Positions 1 through 6,178 of a DNA stretch of 14,232 bases are shown one piece after another. Position numbers and translations under genes: made by a program. The first letter of the stretch is position 1; every line of letters starts with the position of its first letter. Origin of the DNA: an uncultured Prevotella sp. (GTDB lineage Bacteria; Bacteroidota; Bacteroidia; Bacteroidales; Bacteroidaceae); the NCBI GenBank assembly GCA_905234355.1, contig CAJOHP010000034.1, positions 1-14,232 of the forward strand, in the 5' to 3' direction. The notes below the pieces were generated by a model. It saw nothing but the letters and a program-made list of their open reading frames with translations. It ran no database searches and was not told the DNA's origin.

Positions 1-287
1 ATGGTCTTACCAGGCAGAATCTCAGAAGCCATAGCAGCTGAGTGAGTCATACCTGTGCAGCCGATGGTCTCGACGAGTGCCTCCTGGATGACGCCGTCCT
101 TCACGTTCAGGCTCAGCTTACAAGCACCCTGCTGAGGAGCGCACCAGCCAATACCGTGGGTATAGCCCGAAATGTCCTTGATCTCTTTGGCCTGAATCCA
201 CTTGCCCTCTTCGGGGATGGGAGCAGGACCGTGGTTGGGGCCTTTGGCCACAACGCACATGTTTTCAACTTCCTTTGAATAAATCAT
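1..287 (-). CDS. NifU-like iron-sulfur cluster assembly scaffold protein (N-terminal 95 residues; continues beyond the window)
   Basis: The reverse strand from ATG 285-287 reads MIYSKEVENMCVVAKGPNHG and stays open to the window edge. Residues further on include GWCAPQQGACKL and ETIGCTGMTHSAAMASEILPG. This matches the Bacteroidales protein annotated as an iron-sulfur cluster assembly scaffold, a divergent NifU/IscU N-domain relative usually found next to a GGGtGRT-motif protein. The ETIGCTGMTHSA stretch corresponds to the conserved cysteine segment of the NifU/IscU fold. The start is supported by the family N-terminus and by a promoter -7 box about 55 nt upstream; no Shine-Dalgarno is seen, as usual in this phylum. 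The role in Fe-S cluster assembly is inferred from the fold. The partner gene, if present, lies left of the window. The forward-strand ORF over the same bases is a shadow. Confidence 0.8.
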   Translation of the reverse strand, partial: MIYSKEVENMCVVAKGPNHGPAPIPEEGKWIQAKEIKDISGYTHGIGWCAPQQGACKLSLNVKDGVIQEALVETIGCTGMTHSAAMASEILPGKT

Positions 288-341
288 AATCAGATGTTAA
301 TTATAAAAGATGTTATGTTGAGATTCATCCCAATTAGGCCG

Positions 342-349
342 CAAAGTTA
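342..349 (-). promoter_or_regulatory. Bacteroidetes -7 box upstream of the Fe-S scaffold gene
   Basis: The reverse strand reads TAACTTTG, an exact match to TAnnTTTG, inside an AT-rich stretch. It predicts a transcript start near 335 and a 5' leader of roughly 50 nt. No convincing TTTG -33 element lies at the usual distance. Confidence 0.55.
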
Positions 350-488
350 CAAATTTTTTGCGACATACTACCTATTTATTGTGATTTTTTGTGTGTCGCC
401 ATGCTAAAAACTTGGTCTGTAGCCCTCGTTCCGACCCTGCGATGAACGATTCTCTCGTGAAAAAGGTGCGCGTTTCCATATTTTTATG

Positions 489-496
489 TACCTTTG
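489..496 (+). promoter_or_regulatory. Bacteroidetes -7 box upstream of the MFS transporter gene
   Basis: TACCTTTG matches TAnnTTTG exactly and lies about 45 nt before the chosen ATG at 540. An in-frame ATG at 486 overlaps this box, so it could not be on a transcript made from it; this decides the start. No clear -33 TTTG is visible. The 3' half of the box is part of a short perfect inverted repeat (492-497 with 502-507). Confidence 0.55.
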
Positions 497-539
497 CACC
501 CGCAAAGAGAGAAATGTAATCACAAATATAAATAAAGCA

Positions 540-2165
540 ATGACACAAACAATCGGAAAAACATTGCGCGACTCTGCCGGTATGCGGTGGACGGCGCTGC
601 TGCTGCTGGCCCTGGCCATGTTCTGCAGCTACATTTTCATGGACATTCTCTCGCCCATCAAGGACCTGATGCAGGAGACGCGCGGATGGGACTCGACCGC
701 CTTTGGCACGATGCAGGGGGCCGAGGTGTTTCTCAATGTCTTCGCCTTCTTCCTCATCTTTGCCGGCATCATCCTCGACAAAATGGGCGTGCGCTTCACC
801 ATGGTGCTCTCTACGGCACTGATGCTTGTGGGCGCCTGCGTGAAATGGTATGCGGTGAGCGACGCCTTCACGGGCAGTGGCCTGCAGGTGTGGTTTACCG
901 ACAACCTGAACTATATCCCCGTGTTCGACGAGCTGGGCGTGAGCCCCTTTTATGCCGGCATGCCCGCCTCGGCCAAGTTTGCCGCATGCGGCTTCATGAT
1001 CTTCGGTTGCGGCTGCGAGATGGCCGGCATCACCGTGAGCCGTGGCATCGTGAAGTGGTTTAAGGGACGTGAGATGGCCTTGGCCATGGGCAGCGAGATG
1101 GCGCTGGCCCGTCTGGGTGTGGCCACCTGCATGATCTTCTCGCCCTTCTTCGCCCGACTGGGCGGCGAGGTGAGCGTGAGCCGGTCCGTGGCCTTCGGCG
1201 TGGTGCTCATGTGCATAGCGCTGATGATGACCATCGTCTACTTCTTCATGGACCGTAAGCTCGATGAGCAGACGGGTGAAGCCGAGGAGAAAGACGACCC
1301 GTTCAAGGTGAGCGACATTGGCAAGATACTCAGCGACAGCGGCTTCTGGATTGTAGCCCTGCTGTGCGTGCTCTACTATTCGGCCATCTTCCCCTTCCAG
1401 AAATATGCCGTCAACATGCTGCAGTGCAACCTCACGCTCACGCCACCAGCCGCCGACTCGTTCTGGGCCTCGCCCTCGGTCACCATTGTGCAGTATGTCA
1501 TCATGCTTGTGGTGGCCGCTGCCGGCTTTGCCAGCAACTTCCAGAAGAAAGCCGAGATGAAGTATAGTTTGCTGGGCGTCTCTATTGCTGCGCTCATAGC
1601 CTACTGCTACATGGGCTTCATGCGCCAGACGGCCGAGTCCATCTTTGCCGTGTTCCCCCTGCTGGCCGTGCTCATCACACCTATTCTGGGCAGCTATCTC
1701 GACCATAAGGGCAAAGCCGTGTCGATGCTCGTGCTGGGCTCGCTGCTGCTCATAGGCTGTCATCTCACGTTCGCTTTTGTCTTGCCGCTGTTCAAGGGCA
1801 GTGCCGTGGGAGGCATCATCATTGCCTATGCCACCATACTCGTGCTCGGCGCATCGTTCTCGCTGGTGCCCGCCTCGCTATGGCCCTCGGTGCCTAAGCT
1901 GGTCGATGCCAAGGTGATAGGTTCGGCCTATGCCCTGATATTCTGGATACAGAACATCGGTCTGTGGCTCTTCCCCCTGCTCATCGGCAAGGTGCTCGAC
2001 AAGACCAATCCCGAGGGTGTCAGCGCCACTGAGCTCGACTATACCGCTCCGCTGGTGATGCTCGCCTGCCTGGGTGTGGCCGCCCTGCTCCTGGGCTTTG
2101 TGCTCAAGGCCATTGACAAGAAGAAAGGCCTCGGACTGGAACTGCCTAATATCAGTCAGGAATAA
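540..2165 (+). CDS. MFS transporter, MFSD1-like
   Basis: This is a 541-residue polytopic inner-membrane protein with about 12 hydrophobic segments, the first near residues 17-36. The MFS motif A is visible as GIILDKMGVR (residues 76-85). Residues 173-192, WFKGREMALAMGSEMALARL, resemble the corresponding segment of the MFSD1 branch, whose human member is a lysosomal dipeptide transporter. The bacterial substrate is unknown, so peptide transport is only a possibility. A charged cytoplasmic linker (about residues 238-262) separates the two halves. A loop of roughly 40 residues (about 105-145) is longer than in typical MFS proteins. I chose ATG 540 over 486 because the promoter box overlaps 486 and the extra 18 residues look non-family. 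The gene appears monocistronic: its own promoter, then a strong terminator 17 nt after the stop. Confidence 0.85.
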   Translation: MTQTIGKTLRDSAGMRWTALLLLALAMFCSYIFMDILSPIKDLMQETRGWDSTAFGTMQGAEVFLNVFAFFLIFAGIILDKMGVRFTMVLSTALMLVGACVKWYAVSDAFTGSGLQVWFTDNLNYIPVFDELGVSPFYAGMPASAKFAACGFMIFGCGCEMAGITVSRGIVKWFKGREMALAMGSEMALARLGVATCMIFSPFFARLGGEVSVSRSVAFGVVLMCIALMMTIVYFFMDRKLDEQTGEAEEKDDPFKVSDIGKILSDSGFWIVALLCVLYYSAIFPFQKYAVNMLQCNLTLTPPAADSFWASPSVTIVQYVIMLVVAAAGFASNFQKKAEMKYSLLGVSIAALIAYCYMGFMRQTAESIFAVFPLLAVLITPILGSYLDHKGKAVSMLVLGSLLLIGCHLTFAFVLPLFKGSAVGGIIIAYATILVLGASFSLVPASLWPSVPKLVDAKVIGSAYALIFWIQNIGLWLFPLLIGKVLDKTNPEGVSATELDYTAPLVMLACLGVAALLLGFVLKAIDKKKGLGLELPNISQE

Positions 2166-2181
2166 CCTATTCATCATAGCG

Positions 2182-2237
2182 GCTCGCGTCTGGCCCCCTT
2201 ATGGGAATCTCTGGGGGGGCTGAGCGCGAGCTTTTTT
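2182..2237 (+). terminator. Strong intrinsic terminator after the MFS gene
   Basis: A GC-rich hairpin has an outer stem of 2182-2188 (GCTCGCG) paired perfectly with 2225-2231 (CGCGAGC). It continues through a few wobble pairs into an inner stem of 2193-2198 (GCCCCC) with 2215-2220. Six T residues (2232-2237) follow directly. The next gene starts only 11 nt after the T tract, so this hairpin could also act as an attenuator for it. Confidence 0.88.
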
Positions 2238-2247
2238 ATAGACGCTT

Positions 2248-3246
2248 ATGCAGACGAAACGGCTGACGATGGCATGTCTTGCCATCATTCTGTTGACCAG
2301 TGCGGCCATGGCTGCACGTCCCAAGGTGGGACTGGTGTTTGGCGGCGGCGGTGCCAAGGGCGCTGCCGAGGTGGGGGCCTTGCGGGCCATAGAGCAGGCC
2401 GGGATACACGTAGACTACATAGCCGGGACGAGCATAGGCAGTGTGGTGGGTGCGCTCTATGCCGCAGGCTATCGTGCCGACGAGCTCGACAGCCTGTTCT
2501 GCCATCAGCAGTGGTTCAACCTGCTCACCGACCGTCGTGAAGACCTGAGCCGCGAGCCCTATCGCCAGGTGCGTGGCATCACCTACGTCTTCGGTTTCCC
2601 CATCCTCGACAAGAACAGCCAGAGCTTCGGCCTGTTGCGCGGACAGGTCGTGGAGCAGATGCTCGACTCCATGCTTGCCCTGCGCGGATGTGTGGAGTTC
2701 GGGTGTCTGCCCATCCCCTTCCGATGTGTGGCTACGGAGTGGCGCACGGCCAGCGAGGTGGTACTTGGCGAGGGCACCATACCGCAGGCCGTGCGTGCCT
2801 CGATAGCCATACCGGGCATCTTCAAACCCTCTGAGGTGGGGGGCAGGCAGCTGGTCGATGGCGGCATGCTCAACAACCTGCCCGTCGACGTGGTACGGGC
2901 CATGGGGGCCGACGTGGTGATAGCCATCGACCTGCAGCAGGAGCGCCCCGAGGCACCCGCGGGCAACGGCTTGCCTATTGCCGACATAGCCGACATGCTG
3001 GGCCTCGGCGACCTGTTCGGCTTTGGCGGCGTGATAGACTGGGTCTTTGCCCGGCCCGACATCAGTCGCTATCTGGCCAATAGTGCCGATGCCGATATCC
3101 GCATCAGTCCGCGCCTGACCGACCAGGATGTGTCGAGCTTCGGCAATAAGAACATGAGGCGTATGGTCAATGCCGGCTATGAGGCTGCTATGAAGCAGTG
3201 GAGCCGGCTGCAGGCCCTTGCCGCACAGCAGGCACAGACAGAATGA
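2248..3246 (+). CDS. Exported patatin-like phospholipase (RssA/NTE-type serine hydrolase)
   Basis: The product has 332 residues. Residues 1-23 look like a Sec signal peptide (positive start, then MACLAIILLTSAAMAA), so it should act in the periplasm or at the membrane. The patatin core follows: oxyanion-hole glycines GGGGAKG (32-38), nucleophile Ser62 in GTSIG, and the dyad Asp204 in VDGG. These define a Ser-Asp acyl hydrolase, probably acting on phospholipids or other acyl esters; the true substrate is unknown. Many Bacteroidetes relatives carry a C-terminal outer-membrane barrel domain (PlpD-like); here the protein ends soon after the hydrolase core, and I see no barrel. The start is uncertain: ATG 2248 gives the best signal peptide, while Met8 (ATG 2269) would shorten its positively charged start. 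No promoter box is visible between the MFS stop and this start. Confidence 0.87.
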   Translation: MQTKRLTMACLAIILLTSAAMAARPKVGLVFGGGGAKGAAEVGALRAIEQAGIHVDYIAGTSIGSVVGALYAAGYRADELDSLFCHQQWFNLLTDRREDLSREPYRQVRGITYVFGFPILDKNSQSFGLLRGQVVEQMLDSMLALRGCVEFGCLPIPFRCVATEWRTASEVVLGEGTIPQAVRASIAIPGIFKPSEVGGRQLVDGGMLNNLPVDVVRAMGADVVIAIDLQQERPEAPAGNGLPIADIADMLGLGDLFGFGGVIDWVFARPDISRYLANSADADIRISPRLTDQDVSSFGNKNMRRMVNAGYEAAMKQWSRLQALAAQQAQTE

Positions 3247-3270
3247 GATGGCTGCGGCACGACGGAAGCG

Positions 3271-3678
3271 CTATTCGTCAGTGGTATCTAAGGGGGTGTC
3301 TTTGCGATAGCCGCTCGAAGTGAACAGCGCGACGAGGCGTCCCTGCTTGTCGGTGAGCCGCACCTCAGCGTATGGCAGGCGGTGGTGGTCGACCAGTTCC
3401 TGAGCCTCGGCAAAGACCCAGCTGCCCAGGGGCACAGGGCGGAAGAACGAGATGTTGGAGGTGGTGGAGACCGTCAGTCGTCCGTGGCTGTTGACTGCTG
3501 CAGCAAATGTCAGGTCGGCAAGTGTGAACAGGGCACCGCCCTGACACACATCGCCGCCATTGAGGTGGTGCTCGGTCACGAGCATGCGCGATTTCGCCTT
3601 GCCATCTCCTGCCTCCAGCAGTTCAATGCCAGCCAGGAGGGCAAAGCGGTCGCGATGGAAAAAGTCTTTCAGTGTCAT
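3271..3678 (-). CDS. PaaI-family hotdog-fold acyl-CoA thioesterase
   Basis: The 135-residue protein has the length and pattern of a single hotdog domain. The signature runs from residue 39 to 55: LNGGDVCQGGALFTLAD. Asn40 and Asp55 sit where the PaaI family has its active-site Asn and catalytic Asp. E. coli PaaI has CHGG where this protein has CQGG (Gln46), so the usual His is replaced; I recall Gln as common in Bacteroidales homologues. It probably hydrolyses acyl-CoA or aryl-CoA thioesters in the cytoplasm, as a homotetramer by family analogy; the substrate is not evident. It starts 18 nt after the relA-like gene on the same strand and has no promoter box of its own, so the two are probably co-transcribed. 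It runs convergently towards the patatin gene, 24 nt away, with no clear terminator between them. Confidence 0.85.
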   Translation of the reverse strand: MTLKDFFHRDRFALLAGIELLEAGDGKAKSRMLVTEHHLNGGDVCQGGALFTLADLTFAAAVNSHGRLTVSTTSNISFFRPVPLGSWVFAEAQELVDHHRLPYAEVRLTDKQGRLVALFTSSGYRKDTPLDTTDE

Positions 3679-3696
3679 CGTTTATTCTTGTGTTGT

Positions 3697-5946
3697 CTAT
3701 ATGCGCTCCACCTGCTTCACGCCCTTGACGGTGCGCAGCTTCTTGATGAGGGCTTCCAGCCGGGTGTTGTCGTTGATCATCACGACAAGGTTGCCGCGGA
3801 AGAGACCGTCGTTGGAGTCGATGTTGATGGAACGCAGCACGAGTTTCTCGTCCTTGGAGATGATGCTCGTCAGGTTGTTGACGATGCCCAGGTCATCGTT
3901 GCCGATGACGCGCAGGGTGATGCTGTATTGCGACGAGCCCTTTCCGCTCCACTTAGCCCTGACCACGCGGTAGCCGAAACGCCGGCGCATCTCAGGGGCG
4001 TTGGGGCAGTCGGTGCGGTGTATCCTGATGCCACCGTTGACGGTGACAAATCCGAAGACGTCGTCGCCGTAGATGGGGTTGCAGCACCGGGCCAGCTGGT
4101 AGTCTATGCCCTTGAGGTTCTTGTCGATGACGAGCACATCGTCGCTGGCCGGCATGTTGATTGTTGCCATTGGCGTGCTTTCCAGCACAAACTCCTCAGC
4201 CGAGCGTGTGGCGGCAGTCGTGACAGCGGTGCCCCGGTCGGCCTGCTGCACCTCCACATACTTGTCTATCACGGTGTTGGTGTCGAGCACCTCGTCGGCC
4301 AGGTCGCGGTAGAAGTCGCTGGCCTCCTTGTAGCCCAGCTTCTTGATGGTGCGCATCATCACGCTCTCTTCCTGCTCTATCTTGCGGTTGCGCAGCTTGC
4401 GCTCCAGCATCTCCTTGACCAGGAGCGCGTCTTTCTGCTGCGTCTCCTTCAGGGCCAGCTTTATCTTCGACTTGGCACGGTTGGTCTTCACGATGCTGAG
4501 CCACTCCTGCTTGGGGCGCTGGCCCGACGAGGTGAGTATCTCGACCATGTCGCCCGAGTGCAGCTCCTGACGGAAGGTGACCACCTTGTTGTTGATGCGT
4601 GCGCCTGTGCACACGTTGCCCAGCTTGGAGTGTATGTGGTAGGCCATGTCGAGCACCGTGGCACCATGGGGGAAGCGCATCAGGTCGCCCTTAGGCGTAA
4701 AGACATAGACTTCTTCGTCCTGCAGCTCCATCTTAAACTGGTCCATGGCCTTCAGTCCGTCGTCGGCATTCTCGAGCATCTGCCGCACGCCGGCGAGCCA
4801 CTCGTCCATGCCTCCCTCGGCCGACTTCACGCCCTTGTAGCGCCAGTGGGCGGCCACGCCTCGCTCGGCCACCTCGTCCATGCGCTCTGTGCGTATCTGC
4901 ACCTCCACCCATTTCTGTTCGGGACCCAGCACGGTGATGTGCAGGCTCTCGTAGCCGTTGGACTTGGGCACGGAGAGCCAGTCGCGCATGCGTTTCGGGT
5001 TCGACGTGTACATGTCGGTGATGATGGCAAACGTCTGCCAGCACTGCTGCTTCTCCTTCTCCTTCGGGCAGTCGATGATGATGCGTATGGCAAAGAGGTC
5101 GTAGACGCCTTCGAAGTCGCACTTCTGCTTTTTCATCTTCTGCCAGATGGAGTGTATCGACTTGGTGCGCCCCTTCATGTGGAACGTCAGGCCCTCAGCC
5201 TTCAGCTTCTCCTCGATAGGGCCGATGAAGCGGCTGATATAGGCGTCGCGTGTCTGCTTGGTGGCGTTCAGCTTCTCCTTGATGTGGTAGTAGGCGTCGT
5301 GCTCCATATATTTCAGCGAGAGGTCTTCCAGCTCGCTCTTCAGCTTGTAGAGTCCCAGCTTGTGGGCCAGTGGCGCATAGAGGTAGGCCGCCTCCTGGCT
5401 CACTTCGCGCCGTGCCTCGTCGTTGGCCGTGTCGCGTATCTGGCGCATGAGGTTCACGCGGTCGGCTATCATGATGAGGATGACGCGCATGTCTTCGGCA
5501 AACGAGAGCAGCAGGTTGCGGAAGTTCTCTCCCTGCGAGCGCAGCAGCTGCTCGTTTTCGGCCACGGCCTCCTTGCTGTACAGCTCCTTGATGCGCTGCA
5601 GTCCGTGGAGTATGCGGGCCACGGTGGGTCCGTAGTGGGTGCCTACCTCGTCGGTGCTGACGCAGCCGGCATCGACACACGGACGCAGCATCACGGCCAG
5701 CACGGCGTCGCGCCGCAAGCCTATCTCGTCAATCACGAGCTGTGCCGTCTGCAGACTGCACACGATGGGGTTCAGTCCGAAGGCGTCACGGTGCAGCTGT
5801 TGCTGCTCCATCGTCTCGAACAGCTGACGGCGCAGCATGGCTTCATCACCGGCTTCGAGCGATGAGGCTATCTTCTCTCTCACTTCGCTGTAGAGCGTCA
5901 GGGCCTGCTGGCGCTCCTCTGCGGTAAACTCTAGTATATCGTTCAT
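3697..5946 (-). CDS. relA: RelA/SpoT-family (p)ppGpp synthetase with degenerate hydrolase site
   Basis: This 749-residue enzyme makes the stringent-response alarmone (p)ppGpp from ATP and GTP/GDP. Domain order: pseudo-HD hydrolase (about 45-200), synthetase (about 240-370), TGS (about 411-472, with VFTPKG), helical region, Zn-finger/RIS region with ARCCNP (619-624) and HRTDC (643-647), and C-terminal ACT domain (about 673-749). Synthetase hallmarks are intact: GRTKSIHSIWQKM (259-271), YDLFAIRIIID (282-292), NGYESLH (330-336) and EVQIRT (348-353). The hydrolase HD-xx-ED motif of SpoT enzymes is missing: the aligned segment reads LRPCVDAG (87-94), and the upstream metal-binding His is also absent. 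Hydrolysis is therefore unlikely. The substrate-loop motif reads RMRD (319-322), closer to the RxKD of bifunctional enzymes than to the ExDD of E. coli RelA. It leads a probable operon with the thioesterase and diverges from the acyl-CoA synthetase gene. Confidence 0.93.
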   Translation of the reverse strand: MNDILEFTAEERQQALTLYSEVREKIASSLEAGDEAMLRRQLFETMEQQQLHRDAFGLNPIVCSLQTAQLVIDEIGLRRDAVLAVMLRPCVDAGCVSTDEVGTHYGPTVARILHGLQRIKELYSKEAVAENEQLLRSQGENFRNLLLSFAEDMRVILIMIADRVNLMRQIRDTANDEARREVSQEAAYLYAPLAHKLGLYKLKSELEDLSLKYMEHDAYYHIKEKLNATKQTRDAYISRFIGPIEEKLKAEGLTFHMKGRTKSIHSIWQKMKKQKCDFEGVYDLFAIRIIIDCPKEKEKQQCWQTFAIITDMYTSNPKRMRDWLSVPKSNGYESLHITVLGPEQKWVEVQIRTERMDEVAERGVAAHWRYKGVKSAEGGMDEWLAGVRQMLENADDGLKAMDQFKMELQDEEVYVFTPKGDLMRFPHGATVLDMAYHIHSKLGNVCTGARINNKVVTFRQELHSGDMVEILTSSGQRPKQEWLSIVKTNRAKSKIKLALKETQQKDALLVKEMLERKLRNRKIEQEESVMMRTIKKLGYKEASDFYRDLADEVLDTNTVIDKYVEVQQADRGTAVTTAATRSAEEFVLESTPMATINMPASDDVLVIDKNLKGIDYQLARCCNPIYGDDVFGFVTVNGGIRIHRTDCPNAPEMRRRFGYRVVRAKWSGKGSSQYSITLRVIGNDDLGIVNNLTSIISKDEKLVLRSINIDSNDGLFRGNLVVMINDNTRLEALIKKLRTVKGVKQVERI

Positions 5947-6066
5947 AAGCTCTTTCTGCTACATTGGATTTGTCTATGGACGCGAACCTAAATGCATCCG
6001 AGGCCTGCTCATACGGTGACAAGACGGCGAGCGCTGTTTCGGTCTGTGCTCCATGTAAGACAGCTG

Positions 6067-6074
6067 CAAAGTTA
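6067..6074 (-). promoter_or_regulatory. Bacteroidetes -7 box upstream of relA
   Basis: The reverse strand reads TAACTTTG (exact TAnnTTTG). A weak -33-like TCTG (6097-6100, reverse strand) lies 22 nt upstream of it. It predicts a leader of about 110-120 nt before the relA ATG at 5946. Confidence 0.55.
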
Positions 6075-6113
6075 AGCAATTTATTCTGAACGGCGGCAGA
6101 AATCGTGACAATA

Positions 6114-6147
6114 TTTGCCGATTATTCAGATGTTTTTAGTAAATTTG
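6114..6147 (+). promoter_or_regulatory. Promoter of the ADP-forming acyl-CoA synthetase gene (TTTG-N22-TAAATTTG)
   Basis: TTTG at 6114-6117 and TAAATTTG at 6140-6147 are separated by 22 nt, close to the Bacteroidetes consensus TTTG-N19-21-TAnnTTTG. Transcription should begin near 6152, giving a leader of about 27 nt before ATG 6179. It is divergent from, but does not overlap, the relA -7 box. Confidence 0.68.
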
Positions 6148-6178
6148 CAGTCGAAAAAAAGAAAACACCTGACAATCT

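Noticed and set aside
42..278. A 78-codon open frame on the + strand at the left edge
   Set aside because: The - strand over the same bases encodes the conserved Fe-S scaffold protein.
372..1763. A 463-codon open frame on the - strand opposite the MFS gene
   Set aside because: Shadow frame: His/Gly/Glu-rich low-information protein, opposite a clear 12-segment transporter.
3382..5865. An 827-codon open frame on the + strand opposite relA
   Set aside because: It is antisense to a convincingly coding RelA-family gene, is rich in His, Val, Leu, Ala and Gly as expected for the complement of GC-rich codons, and shows no domain or membrane pattern.
5846..6079. A 77-codon - strand ORF overlapping the relA start
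   Set aside because: It begins upstream of the relA -7 box and overlaps the conserved relA N-terminus in another frame; composition is unremarkable.
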